A stretch of 64,000 nt of DNA, taken from NCBI GenBank assembly GCA_950022655.1, contig OX465583.1, forward strand, positions 71,373,152 through 71,437,151, given 5' to 3'. The stretch is from Alentia gelatinosa. Lineage: Eukaryota > Annelida > Polychaeta > Phyllodocida > Polynoidae. The notes beneath the pieces were generated by a model. That model did not search any database, had not been told where the DNA came from, and was given only the letters and a program-made list of their open reading frames with translations. The translations under genes were made by a program, and so were the position numbers. How positions within the stretch are numbered: the stretch's first letter is position 1; each line of letters opens with the position of its first letter. Of the stretch, positions 12,655 through 23,899 are shown in pieces.

Positions 12655-12965
12655 CCAGACCGTAGTATAATGCTTTATCCTACACCTAATATAAAATCCC
12701 ATAGGCCTAACATTGAGTTTCCGTATGCCACGCTGACTGGCATACAAAGTTTTATATGCCACTAGTGGCATACAGAATCATTATCACGTGATATTCTAAA
12801 ATCAAGGAGAGGATAAAATCAAAACTTGATTCGTTTTAATCGTGGCCACCGCATTCCACTCCTGAAGTTTTGGCTCTGGACCTCACTCTGCCAAACTCCA
12901 GTCGTGGCATACGGTGGCCAAGATTAAAACTCAACCAGTTTTACGATAGTATTCCCAGGAGATTT
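12655..12965. mobile_element. TATCCTACCCC element plus foldback, copy 2
   Basis: A TTATCCTACACCTAATATAA start, a central GCCACTAGTGGCATAC palindrome, then GAGGATAAAATCAAAAC. A second foldback follows with arms GTGGCCACCGCATTCCACTC and GGCATACGGTGGCCAAG. Closely similar to 63139-63430 and 63433-63730. Confidence 0.65.
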
Positions 12966-13527
12966 CCCACATATAATAAGAATATTTTGATACGAAGACA
13001 CATTTTTCCCAAAGATTTAGATATATGGATGGACAGGTCCATTGACAATAGTCAGTCGATACCTCATTATTATATGTTCATAATGAATAAGATTACTGAC
13101 AGATTACTCCACAGAATATATTCTGCTGTTTTCCAAATAACTTTACAATTAAGTTATTGACTGTCAAAATAAGTAATAGGAAGGGTAGAGGGTAGAAGTA
13201 ATAGAAGGGTAGAGCAATCTTTAACCATACACATGAAGCCTCTCTTCCCACAAAATACCCCCAGTAACTTATTGATATCAGTGAATATCAATTCTGAATG
13301 GCAATTCTAAATAAAGTAATGTCGACCTTTTAAAGGTAAAAGAAAAGGTTTCCCTAAAAACTGACAGTTTAGAGAGTAGTACTTCTACTTTTCTCCACCA
13401 GTCATACAAGTAGTCTGTGTGCAAATTTCAATGAAAGTAAATTGAAGTTCAGTTGAATAGGTTTTTTTTACCATCCTAAACAATTGTCAGCATTGAATAA
13501 GAAATTCTTCATATACGATATACAGGA

Positions 13528-13856
13528 TTAAGGAATACATAGGCGAACAATCTGCGTGGCCCAACCCTTCTCAAACGTGAGGGTGACAAACAAATCTTGT
13601 ATCATTATTCGTATAACTCAACAAACATTCCTCTGTATGGAAGTGATCATTCATCCGCTGTTTTATATGTGCCCCTGTAGCGGAACAACAGGTGGTGAAT
13701 AGAATAACACAAGAAGTTCAAGCAGGGACTTGCAGACCTGCCTGGAGAGGAGGGCCCTGGGGGCGATGACGGCCATATCGTCAGCTCTGGTCATGGTATC
13801 TCCAATCCGATATCATTACCACACACTAATAGGTGTGCGCACGTAGGAGAAGTACC
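13528..13856. repeat. 330-bp repeat, copy 1 of a near-identical direct pair
   Basis: From GGATTAAGGAATACATAGGC to GCACGTAGGAGAAGTACC. By eye it is more than 90% identical to 17160-17492 in the same orientation, 3.6 kb away. No TIR, open frame or terminal A-tract was recognised. Confidence 0.75.
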
Positions 13857-15230
13857 AATGAGGATTATCATTTAATGAAAGTTGGTTCTTTAATCATGTC
13901 TCTGATGTTTGTGAACAGGTAACTAAATAGACCACTGGTCATTACTTGAGACAAAAGGATAAGTGTGACACCAATGTCAAAAGCAAACGTTTATTATTCA
14001 TTGTACACATAATATTGCATCATGGCTTGCGCTGATCAATGCCGTTCGGGACACTGGAACAAATTTGTTCTTTAAAGAAGTTGATAATACACATGTATAT
14101 ATAATTCCACAACAGTTTACATGTTTATAACACGCTACAATCATCTATACATTGGCGCATGCGCAACCTTGGTTTGTTATCAACCAAATGCTTGCTTTGC
14201 ATTGAAAGTAACAGGGAGTGAGAATTCATGTGTATCCGTAATAAATGGTGGATAAAATGGAACGAGTACGGCAAATTCTCTATATAGAAATAGCTAAGAT
14301 GTTGCATTTTTGCATCCTGTTCCATTGGGACATTTATGAAGTAGTAGCTAGTGGACTGGGTTCTATATGATATAGATATACATTATGTATACAGAGTTAG
14401 TACTTGTATCTATAGGTTGGACGTGGAACTGCCGAGGACAAGCCCGGGTATATTTATATATATATATATATATAGAGGAGATAGTTGCGGTAGAGAAAGA
14501 GTAGGCCCTGATAAAAAGAGAGAGCCCACTGGATGCATATAAATCAATGAGTTTTATTTATATAAGAATTGTCGTCTGCTTGCAAAATGCCGTCTGCTTC
14601 ATCCAAATGACGTCTGCTTGCAGTGTCCTCATGCTTACCCTTAGCTTCAATAATCACAACTTCATGTCAACATGCGCATACTAGGGACACCAGATGTGTA
14701 CATTCGTTCACCCATGAATCGGACCTAATACTTAGGGGGAGAATAATCTATACCAGTTGCCTGAATATGTATGTAATCTACTTGCATCTAGGCAGACTAC
14801 TAATTAGATATATAAACATATATGTGTTTCTCATTTAGCCAAGTGTAGGATCCCCTCTCTGTAGCCTTAAGTAGGATCACCTTTCCATTAGCCTAGAGAT
14901 AGATCACCTCTCTTTTAGCCAAGAGTAGGGTCAGGACAGATGTATTTTATTCACAGAATTAATTGTTTTTGGTGATATTGATATTTGAATTTGGTATCTA
15001 TAGGTGTACCTGACCTGGATGCACCCATATACAATGACAGGTGCACCCCTTTACTGGTCAGCAGACAAAGGACATTGACACAGAGGACGGCGGTATGGTA
15101 AAGAAGGGTTTACACCTGGCCCAGCTTAATCACAACCCCAGGCGAAGAAGGTGTAGCTAGTGTGAAATGAAGGCTTACAGTCAGAAAATTAACCATTTTT
15201 CTTTCCTTAGTTAAAACGACATATTACCAG

Positions 15231-15262
15231 CTCTCTCTCTCTCTCTCTCTCTCTCGCTCTCT
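15231..15262. repeat. (TC)n microsatellite
   Basis: CTCTCT run with one interruption (CTCTCGCTCT). Confidence 0.9.
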
Positions 15263-15299
15263 CCGACTCAGTATGGGGAAACCTGGAAATAATGCCAAA

Positions 15300-15490
15300 C
15301 ACGCCTCAGTGTTTGTCAATTGTGATTTCATATTGAGCGCATTAGCAATAATTAGAAAACTAGTTTTGATAAGCATCTCAAATCCATTGCAATACTTATC
15401 CAATTCTGAATCACCTATGAATACACTTAATTGTAATTAAAGAGTTAAGAAACAATTAATGATAGTTTATTGCTCTATATTTGATTGAAC
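15300..15490. promoter_or_regulatory. TAAT-rich unique stretch, possible enhancer
   Basis: Several homeodomain-type cores (GCATTAGCAATAATTAG, CTTAATTGTAATTAAAG, CAATTAATGA) and SOX-like ACAAT in 190 bp of non-repetitive DNA. AT-rich DNA gives such words easily, so this is only a candidate. Confidence 0.2.
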
Positions 15491-15644
15491 GTTGCTTTAT
15501 TTGCCTCTTGTTGGTACCCTCCTATTACTGATAGGTTAGAGTCGATGAGTCTTAAATAAGGTAAATGACATCATATTTATACCATAATGTTGTATGCTCC
15601 ACCAAAATGATATTTACAGGAGTCCTTGTTATCAGTAGTTGCAG

Positions 15645-15860
15645 TCATATAAAACATACAAACATAAATCCCATTTTGTCCAGTGATTCACTAGCACAGG
15701 GAAACACTCTGGGAAGGAAGTTTCCTTTTCGTATTGACCCGAGCATACAGTCGATGTTCATCATGTGAGATGAAGCAGTCAATGCTATCAATGACCTACC
15801 TATCATCTTCCATTGATCATCACTGAAATTCATAATACATGGTCCCTTTGAACCAAACAT
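15645..15860 (-). CDS. unidentified open frame, possible exon(s)
   Basis: A 71-codon - strand frame beginning MFGSKGPCIMNFSDDQWKMI has gene-like composition. It is preceded by a plausible acceptor (GACTGTAG) and contains an internal donor-like ATAG|GTAGGT at about 15797. If spliced, only the first 25 codons or so would be exon. Not recognised, and no link to the exon at 17530-17732 (same strand, upstream) can be shown. Confidence 0.22.
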   Translation of the reverse strand: MFGSKGPCIMNFSDDQWKMIGRSLIALTASSHMMNIDCMLGSIRKGNFLPRVFPCASESLDKMGFMFVCFI

Positions 15861-16170
15861 TTCCTACAGTCGACCTCTGCAAATTGATAAAAATAGGCTG
15901 CCCATCGCACATCTCTAGGCTCATAGTTATCTGACATCTGAATAGTTTAGTACAAAGTCTGATGAACGGGAAGATGGCAGGAAAGATGGTCGAGGATCGC
16001 ACAACTTCTCGCGAGGATGGGGGAGCAGCAGGGTTATAATCCGAGACTTGAATTGATCTACTGTTGCCAGTCTATTCATCTGCTTAGGAAAACGCAAGGT
16101 AGTGCTCCGTTGCATACCTTTATATATAGTGCCACAAGGCCTCTGGATGTCAATGGGCACATATCTGGGT

Positions 16171-16695
16171 TAAAGACATATCGGACACTTTACGGTAGTG
16201 CCACCTGGTGATTTTAAGATATTGTCATTTACCAGTCACAGCTGGTTCCTTAGGTTTCATTTTAATGCCAGATGTGGGCATTTAACATTTTGTCCAGTTT
16301 ATCCAATATTAATAGGTCAAATAGAGCAATTTTCATATGCTTAATTCACATTAGAAATGTACTGACAAATATGGTTTTCTTCAATACTTTCAAAAATAAG
16401 CATGGTTACCTATGTATTTTAAAAGCTATATGTGTAGCACTCTGCATGTCCTATATTCTGAGAAAGTTTGGAGAAAATGGGTTTTACTATGTAAAAATCA
16501 ACTTTTTAGAACTTTTATGCATATTCTTTCATAATATAATCATGATATTGATCTCTAGATCAGATAACAAATATGCTGACCCCCCATTTTTAAGTTATAT
16601 ATGTGTTCCACCACAGTTGGAGATCAACATAGTAAATTTTCAGGAAATTGACATGGGTCTTAATTTTCAGCCCAAATGGTCCGATGTGCCTTTAA
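16171..16695 (+). mobile_element. TAAAGGCATATCGGAC family, copy 2
   Basis: TTAAAGACATATCGGACACT at the left, GGTCCGATGTGCCTTTAA at the right, with the internal GTGCCACCTGGTGATTTTAA landmark. Collinear with copies 1 and 3. Confidence 0.7.
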
Positions 16696-17159
16696 GAAAG
16701 ACGTACGCCAGCGTTGACCACCAATAGAAGGTGCGTGTTAGCGAGCTACGGATGGCTGACGGCGTAAGACAAGGGGATTCCTCTGTGTGGAGTGACCCTG
16801 CGAATGGTGAGATAATATTAGGTAGACAAACTGCAAGCCAGGGGGCTGTTTAATAACTTATGCCTGCGAGAATACAGGGTATAAGGAGACCTCATATGAG
16901 GGCTATCGTTTAATGATATTCAAGCTCTTTCAGCTAAGACTGATCTACCTGACCAAAAAGGTCGTCCATAAGTGTTAAATGAAGTTAACCCAGATTGTCC
17001 CTGGGTCTTGTTGGCGTATAGAAAAGGGTCTTCATGTACGAGCCTAGATTCTTAAACAGGCCCCTGAGACGCAGCCCCAGCTTCATCTAGCACCAAGCCA
17101 GCAGATCGCAAAGGCTACAAAACTCCAGCTGATATTGCATCGTATACGGTACCACACCG

Positions 17160-17492
17160 GATTAAGGAATACATAGGCGAACAATCTGCGTGGACCAACC
17201 CTTCTCAAACGTGTGGGTTGACAAACAAATCTTGTATCATTATTCGTATAACTCAACAAACGTTCCTCTGTATGGAAGTGACCATTCACCCGCTGTTTTA
17301 TATATGCCCCTGTAGCGGAACAACAGTTGGTGAATAGATTAACACAAGAAGTCCAAGCAGGGACTTGCAGACCTGCCCAAAGAGGAGGGCCCTGGGGCGG
17401 ATGATGGCCATATCGTAAGGTCCGGTCATGGTATCTCCAATTTGATATCATTACTACACACAGATAAGTGTGCGCACGTAGGAGTAGTACCA
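17160..17492. repeat. 330-bp repeat, copy 2 of a near-identical direct pair
   Basis: Partner of 13528-13856. It ends only 38 bp downstream (in the - strand sense) of the stop codon at 17530, so it would lie in the 3' UTR of the - strand gene. Confidence 0.75.
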
Positions 17493-17529
17493 ACCAACAC
17501 CACCACAGTCGCCCCGATCGCTCGCTGGA

Positions 17530-17732
17530 TCAAATCCACTTATTGTGTATGGCGTTTTTGATTATGGACTTGAGGAGCCTGTAGCGCTGGATTACCACGT
17601 AACGCTTGGAGGCCTCGTACTGTCGCTCCATCTGCTCTATGAGGTCCTTCATCATCGAGATTTTTCGCTGATACTCCTTAATCTGCTCTGCCAGTTCTAT
17701 ATTCTCGCTGCAAATATCCTCAGCCGTCAGAC
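17530..17732 (-). CDS. terminal coding exon of a - strand gene, coiled-coil C-terminus
   Basis: Read on the - strand, a consensus acceptor (TGTACTTTCAG) is followed by 203 nt: two bases of a split codon, 66 codons and TGA at 17532-17530. The intron is therefore phase 1. The residues form an amphipathic, charged helix: an early segment ENIELAEQIKEYQRKISMMK, then IEQMERQYEASKRYVVIQRY, ending IIKNAIHNKWI. Leu/Ile/Met spacing fits a coiled coil. Codon use is balanced and the exon is not repetitive, so this is the best-supported host exon in the window. I cannot name the family. It has no ATG, so an ORF caller that requires a start would miss it. Upstream exons must lie at higher coordinates. Confidence 0.72.
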
Positions 17733-17784
17733 CTGAAAGTACACAAGAGAAAAAATACTGATTAGGATTCTGGAGGAAAGAGAT

Positions 17785-17807
17785 TTGTATATATGTATAT
17801 ATGTATA

Positions 17808-17871
<64 letters not shown>

Positions 17872-17880
17872 ACAGTGACA
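17785..17880. repeat. (TATATG)n/(TA)n microsatellite
   Basis: Long alternating TA with TG interruptions at the left, inside the presumed last intron of the - strand gene. Confidence 0.95.
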
Positions 17881-17950
17881 GTGTATTTATACAAGACAGT
17901 GTATTTATACATATATATAAATACTCGGGCGCCATCTACCGCCAACTCCA

Positions 17951-17983
17951 TGTACTACTACCGGCACCTGCGCGTGCGGACAG
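17951..17983 (+). CDS. weak candidate first coding exon
   Basis: An ATG at 17951 reads MYYYRHLRVRT and runs into GGACAG|GTAAAA, a fair splice donor. Only eleven codons; listed because the GC-rich patch stands out from its AT-rich surroundings. Confidence 0.12.
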
Positions 17984-18241
17984 GTAAAAGCCAGTGATCG
18001 GATCGGTGAGAATCTGTTGATAATGTCGCTGTATTATGGGCTTTAGAGTGAGTATGATCAGTATTACCTTCTAAGTTACAGATTGAGTGTGGTCCATTTT
18101 ACTTCATGCTGCGGGTGCCTTCACACACAGGCCCGTTCTCTCACTGTGTGAGGGGAGGGTCTTCATTTTTTATAAAATTACTAGCGACTTCGTCGAGTCC
18201 TAGTTAAAGGGAAAAATATTGTAAAACAAAATACCGGACCG

Positions 18242-18310
18242 CCGATTGCGGGAATCGAACTCCCGTAACTCGCATTCCCAAGCAAGAGCTCTGCTGACTG
18301 CTCCACAGAA
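18242..18310 (-). tRNA. tRNA-like sequence (pseudo-tRNA or SINE head)
   Basis: On the - strand there is a perfect B box (GTTCGATTCCC), a closed T stem-loop (CGGGA/TCCCG), a D stem (GAGC/GCTC) and an anticodon stem CTTGC/GCGAG. The anticodon loop has eight bases (TTGGGAAT, Pro-GGG-like) and the acceptor stem does not pair. Not a functional tRNA as it stands. Confidence 0.4.
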
Positions 18311-18589
18311 ACAGGTGCCTAACTGGGATCAAAGTTTCATAGCTTTATTCCTATGGTAAGTAAAGTTATATGTTTGTGACATCAAAAACGAGAGGGTATA
18401 CCCTCTCGCTATTATAGACACTATAGTGACCCTTTTAGTGACCGGACAGCCACTTCTGAAATGGTACAAGCCACTATTTGCGCCTGTCTCTTACCCTATG
18501 TCCTACAAACGGTTGTCCCTTAACTTTTGCAACGCAAAGTGCCGCTATTGTGTTACTAAACCCAATAACGGACGTCCTACAGGTTATTG

Positions 18590-18925
18590 AAACGGGTCCC
18601 TGGCTAAAGTAACAGACTTTCTTTAGGGGACAGAGCCATTGTTAGTTCATGAAATAGTCACTAGGGGTCAAATTCAACTATCTTTCAATGTTTTACCATG
18701 GTTCTGTTGGCTCTCTACACCCATCCCAGAGCAGGAAGATATAATGATAAAACCCAGGACATGATGTTTTTCACATGAAACACTTTATTTACATATGTGA
18801 GAAAGGCAAGAGTTGTGACGTTTCCCAATTATCACTCACTTCTTTTTCACCTCCATTAGTGAAGAACACCTACTCGGGGGGCGTCATGGCAGCCCCCATG
18901 GGTCATAGGCTATATGCCGTATACT
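18590..18925 (-). repeat. dispersed repeat, inverted partner at 29285-29700
   Basis: Shared landmarks in opposite orientation: CCATGGTTCTGTTGGCTCTC, CATCCCAGAGCAGGA, CACCTCCATTAGTGAAGAAC, GGCAGCCCCCATGGGTCATA. The two copies form a large inverted pair about 10.4 kb apart. Confidence 0.7.
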
Positions 18926-19089
18926 GAACATATATCAAACACTACTATAACATGTCATTTATTTGGATGTTCATGTACCTACATATTGATCTAGAAGGGA
19001 ATGGTGTTTGTTATTTTAGGCAAGGTATGCGTACATCGATTGCACGACTCAGAAAACACATGGTAGCATTGTATTGGTCATAGCCTTTC

Positions 19090-19300
19090 ACATGGTTGAA
19101 AAAGCTGATACACCGTATTGATATGAATAACGTTGACAATTCCTTATATCAAGGGGATAGGATTTTACCGCCCTGTAATAGCCTCAATTATTTGGGTGTA
19201 AATATAGAAACTGATCTAAAATGGGATTGTTGTGTACGCCGCAGACTCCTAAAACTCATGAAAATTCGAAAATATATGTCTCTGAAATTGTCGGGATCGA
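19090..19300 (+). pseudogene. LINE reverse-transcriptase C-terminal fragment
   Basis: The frame reads SLNYLGVNIETDLKWDCCVR, matching the pattern found just after the RT core in many non-LTR retrotransposons (Y-LG-V-x-[IL]-D/E-x-x-L-x-W). The rest of the element is absent, and the frame then runs into the foldback half-copy at 19384. Confidence 0.4.
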
Positions 19301-19383
19301 AAATCTTCGGCGGCTGCAAAAACAGAGGGCTCGGGGGAAAAGCAGAGGCCCCTATAAAACCTTTAAAAACAAAAATCATATAT

Positions 19384-19585
19384 ACAGTATTCCTGCTAGG
19401 TGGCACCATTGAGATAATAGGAGTCTTTGGGTTGCATTGATGAACGTCTTTAGCACGTGGAAGGCCGGACAGTTGATTCTCAAAGCTCTAAGCCTAGTTC
19501 GTTAAGAATTCCTCTCCCAGCGTAGTGAGAGTACAGAATACCACTTAAAGAGTGTGAGATCTTATGAGAGGGGTGCACCGGGGTC
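19384..19585. mobile_element. half-copy of the long-arm foldback family
   Basis: Centre (GCTAGGTGGCACCATTGAGA) plus right arm ending GAGAGGGGTGCACC, collinear with 8001-8193. The left arm is missing. Confidence 0.65.
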
Positions 19586-19753
19586 CTTTTCGTCGCCAGG
19601 TGGAAACGCCACTTAAACCCAAACGAAAACCTGGGGTAATAGTCCTGATTCTATTTGATTGGCGATACCCTGATGTGGTCACCTTATATAAGTCGTGGAG
19701 AGATAGGGTCACTTAGTGGTGCTGGGGATTGAGAGTAAATAGTAATTACGTAC

Positions 19754-20066
19754 CAGGGACCTGTTTCACTAGTTTCGTGACATGTCTGTGACACCATACA
19801 GACATTGGGGTTGTCTAGTTCCGTAACAACACAAATAGCTGCCCTTAGCAAAAGACAGACCCCAAACATAAGAATTAGACGGATTTACACATCATGGACC
19901 TGTTTCACTAGTTTCGGGACAAAAGTGTTAGACAGACATGAAAAGCGGCACCAACCGTGCAAGTAAGAACGGACAAAACAGAGTCTAATGTCTAGTTCTT
20001 ATGAAACCGGACACACCATCTAGACGCCATCTAGACGTGTCATGAAACTAGTGGAACAGGTCCCAG
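19754..20066. mobile_element. CAGGGACCTGTTTCA family, copy 2, compound
   Basis: Outer ends CCAGGGACCTGTTTCACTAG and CTAGTGGAACAGGTCCCAGG. A second left end (GGACCTGTTTCACTAGTTTC) lies inside at about 19897, so this is a nested or tandem compound. Confidence 0.6.
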
Positions 20067-20544
20067 GTATAGACCAGCAAGTGAGGTGTTGCCGTTTAAC
20101 ACCAGCGAACCTTGTGTTCTGCTTTGTTGGTATCAAAATAAATAAGTTTTTTCTGATCCTCTCTTGCTCAATAGTTTCGACCATCTCGTCTCATCAGGTG
20201 TATTTTTGGCTTCACCTTTTTCGTCTAAAATATCCTTTTATATCTATGTGTATCAGGGTTGAGGTATCTATTGATTAGATACTCCCTACTGAGAAAAGAT
20301 CTTATTAAATATACATCGCGATTCAGTCATTTTAAGTCGCTGTATGGATAAAGTTGGGGTATAAGATTTACAAAAAAAAATAACCCGAAAAGGTTATGCC
20401 ACAACAAATTGACCAACACAATGGTAGATTTTAAACTGGGGAGAAAGATATACTATATGTTTATATATGATACCCGTTTAAAATATCTCCAGAGAAAATA
20501 CAGTGATTGCATTGCATTCTATGGTATTCCAGCTCCAATTTGGT

Positions 20545-20690
20545 GTGTCCCATTTCCATTGGCCGTCACCTATCTACAGTCAGGAACCACCGACGGACCT
20601 TTATCACTGCTGAGGCACAATGGAAATGGGCTATTAAAAGAACTCATAAAATCTGCACCGTTTTCGTCGGCCAATGGAAACGGGCCTTAT
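20545..20690. mobile_element. GGCCC-TTTCCATTGG family, copy
   Basis: Left CCCATTTCCATTGGCCGTCA, right TCGTCGGCCAATGGAAACGG followed by GCCTTA. The internal GGAACCACCGACGGACCTTT is shared with the copies at 23900, 57762, 60603 and 61360. Confidence 0.6.
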
Positions 20691-20916
20691 TACTTCAGAT
20701 ATGATCTAGATAACAGAGGAATACCACTGGGGAATGTACACAATAATGACACCTACCGTTATCACTCTAGGTGTGATTGCTACGTGTCTTTATGGGCAGG
20801 GGGCCACACTAGGCTGTGTTTATCCAAGCGATGGCCAAACTAGACAATGTACCGTTAGGCGTTAGGCGTTAAAGGCAACACCTGCACTGAGGTTCTATAC
20901 TCGTAAGGACTTACCC

Positions 20917-21220
20917 GGTGTTAACACTAGACGACTGAAACATGACGACTGTAGATCATCTAACCAATAGTCATCAGGTGGTGCTCTAACCCGGCGTTTA
21001 CACTAGACGACTAAAATCGTGACGACTGTAGATTGTCTAGACAATAGTCGTCAGGTGGAGCTCTAACCCGGCGTTTACACTTGACAACTAAAAAGGTGAC
21101 AACTGTAGATCGTCTAGCCAATAATCGTCAGGTGGTGCCCTAACCCGGCATTTACACTAGACGACTAAAAAGGTGACAACTGTAGATCGTCTAGCCAATA
21201 GTCGTCAGGTGGCCCTCGCA
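20917..21220. repeat. 77-bp tandem repeat, 4 units
   Basis: Units begin at about 20917, 20993, 21070 and 21147: GGCGTTTACACTAGACGACT, then GTAGATCGTCTAGCC, then AATAGTCGTCAGGTGGTGC. Each unit contains complementary GACGACT/AGTCGTC words. The same unit is tandem again at 59664-60050. Confidence 0.85.
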
Positions 21221-21589
21221 TCGCTATTCTGCGATCCGCAGCTCTGTCGTAATCCTGGAGTTACGTGGCCCAGGTGGTGCTAAATTAAAACATCGCCGCC
21301 TCTATAATCGTGTAGTGTAAACGCCGTGTTGGAGTATATATGTGCAGCCAATGCCGCCCTATACAGCCTTCTAGATAAACAGAGCTCGGCCGCAGGCGAT
21401 ATTAGACCCCTGTAGATCTGCCCACCTGCCAAACAAGCCGGATACAGAGCTCAGTAATGGCAGACCCCTACCAGAGACAGAACACGCTCATCGGGATTGA
21501 CGCTGGCAGTGTCCGCATGATCCAGAGACATTCTTCGCTAACGAACCCTTCTGACCAAAGCTAATGCCGTCCGCACGCAACGTTTACCC

Positions 21590-22545
21590 TGCGTTCACAC
21601 TAGACGATTCTGGCCGGCGATTCTAGCCTCTAGGTTTCCTTAACCCAGCGTTTACACTAGACGATTCTGACCGGCGATTCTGGCCTCTATATTTCCTGAA
21701 TCCGGCATTTACACTAGACGATTCTGACCGGCGATTCTAGCCTCTAGGTTTCCTTAACCAGGTGTTTACACTAGACGATTCTGGCCGGCGATTCTGGCCT
21801 CTAGGTTTCCTTAACCCAGCGTTTACACTAGACGATTCTGGCCGGCGATTCTAGCCTCTAGGTTTCCTGAACCCGGCATTTACACTAGACGATTCTGGCC
21901 AGCAATTCTGGCCTCTAGGTTTCCTTAACCCAGCGTTTACACTAGACGATTCTGGCCAGCGATTCTGGCCTCTAGGTTTCCTTAACGGGGCGTTTACACT
22001 AGACGATTCTGGCCGGCGATTCTGGTCTCTAGGTTTCCTTAACCGAGCGTTTACACTAGACGATTCTGGCCAGCGATTCTGGCCTCTAGGTTTCCTTAAC
22101 GGGGCGTTTACACTAGACGATTCTGGCCGGCGATTCTGGTCTCTAGGTTTCCTTAATCAGGCGTTTACACTAGAAGATTATGGTCGGCGATTCTGGCATC
22201 TAGGTTTCCTTTACCCGGCATTTACACTAGACGATTCTGGCCAGTGATTCTAGCCTCTAGGTTTCCTTTGTGCTGCATTTACATTAGATGATTCTGGCCG
22301 ACGATTCTGGTCTCTAGGTTTCCTTAACCGGCCATTTACACTACACGATTATGGTCAGCGATTCTGGCCTCTAGGTTTTTGTAACCAAGCGTTTACACTA
22401 GACAATTATGGTCGGCGATTCTCGCCTCTAGGTTTCCTTAACCGGGCATTTACACTTGACGATTCTGGTCGGCGATTCTAGCCTCTAGGTTTCCTTAACC
22501 GGGCCTTTACACTAGCTGATTATGGTCGGCGATTCTGACATTTTG
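21590..22545. repeat. 57-bp tandem array, about 17 units
   Basis: The unit is GGCGTTTACACTAGACGATT, then CTGGCCGGCGATTCTGGCCT, then CTAGGTTTCCTTAACCC. The 57-bp period was checked between 21601, 21658 and 21715. The first 40 bases equal the left end of the dispersed elements at 30710 and 54830. Units differ at scattered positions. Confidence 0.9.
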
Positions 22546-22795
22546 CACCTCCTGACGACTTTCAGCAGAAAAATGATAGAAATTGTCTGATGTAAACGCC
22601 AAGTGTGTGGCAACTGCAGATTGTCTGGGTATGTCTGATTACTCAATTTGACACCACCTGACAACTATTGGTCACGCTCTGATGTCGGTGACTATTTCAA
22701 GCTGGCTTTCTACTAGACAACTTCTGGCCGGCGATTCTGGCATTTTGCACATCCTGACAGAAATACTCATCAAGAAATATTAACAGGTCCCCATA

Positions 22796-22999
22796 TTGAT
22801 AATGACATCTACCTTTATGGCTATTTTATTCAAAATACACACAAAAGAAAATACGAATATATGTAAATGTGGCTTGAAGAATGAGAATATCACACTGTCC
22901 AAGCATAGTTCCAGGTCACATAAAACATCTGCTAGGAGAGTAACAGACACTTTCATTGAGTATGTCAAGGTGCCAAAGATTTCTCCCAACTACAGCTAA
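22796..22999 (+). CDS. possible terminal coding exon
   Basis: A + strand frame of basic, Ser/Thr-rich residues ending with FIEYVKVPKISPNYS and a TAA. No clear acceptor was found, and a dispersed repeat (AGGAGCAAATAGTATGTTCA, also at 40750 and, inverted, 51100) begins immediately after. The - strand is also open here. Unidentified. Confidence 0.2.
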   Translation: MIMTSTFMAILFKIHTKENTNICKCGLKNENITLSKHSSRSHKTSARRVTDTFIEYVKVPKISPNYS

Positions 23000-23114
23000 C
23001 GTAGTGTCGCTCTGGCAGCCAGTGTAACCAGGAGCAAATAGTATGTTCATCATTAATGAATGAGCGTCTAATTATCAATGAATAGCAATTGAAAGGTTCG
23101 GGTTAAATTCAGTC

Positions 23115-23300
23115 TATGGACCCAGTCAATGAGTTTTATTAAAAACATTTATTTTGGTTTGCCATAAAAAGGTTTTAGCCTTGTCTGACAATTATCTATT
23201 GATTATGACAGCAGAAAATAGTTGTTTTCCCCCGACTACAGTGATGCTATATAACAATGTCCTGGTGGATGATGGCGGAACTAGCAACCACTCTGTGCCA
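23115..23300. repeat. dispersed repeat, inverted partner at 26745-26895
   Basis: Shared TTTGGTTTGCCATAAAAAGG, the AGCAGAAAATAGTTG stretch and CGACTACAGTG. A shorter part (CCTGGTGGATGATGACGGAA) also matches 440-490. Confidence 0.65.
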
Positions 23301-23899
23301 TATGGAGCGCGTAGAATTTCGCTCTAATAAAGGCAGCACTCGTCACGTGGCCAATAGGGCGTAGTCACGTGATGGCGGAACAACCATGTGACCACTGGGC
23401 TGTCATAACATGTCTGGACGTTATCCAATGTGACCAGGAATGTTAGTATTGCGGTTATTATGTTGGCTCTACCCAAGAACAGCGGAACGTATATGGCTAT
23501 AGGTATCGGCTAGTTTTCTGCGGCTCTCTGATATGAATAGACTCATTTCACACTCGCGCCATCTTGTAATGGTGGTTAAGTAGGTCGTGCAAAACAAGAG
23601 CATAATATCGCCAGACGGTTGAATGAGACCACGAAGACAATACAGCATCGTTGTGCAATTTATGAGCTTTTCAGTACTCTCAACACTATGGACCAGACGG
23701 ATCGAGTTTACCAACAGCAGCAATATACCCGAGTTAGGTACATCAAATGAGGCAATCTATTACTTGACTGTTAACAGTAGTTAGAATCTTGACCAAGGGA
23801 CACCTTGTGTAAGTGGGACCTGGGGGGTTCTACAGCTGTATGTGCTTCTTTCCTCAATCTTATTGCCTGCGTCTGTTAGAAATGTCCATATACTACTTA

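Noticed and set aside
16110..16130. TATA box (TATATATAAAGG on -) as a core promoter
   Set aside because: No exon or other promoter motif nearby; TA-rich words are common here.
18842..18900. Splice donor on the - strand in TCACTCACTTC
   Set aside because: It lies inside a dispersed repeat that also occurs at 29.4 kb.
21590..22545. Regularly repeated array considered as a CRISPR locus
   Set aside because: Units are contiguous 57-mers with no unique spacers, in a eukaryotic context without cas genes.
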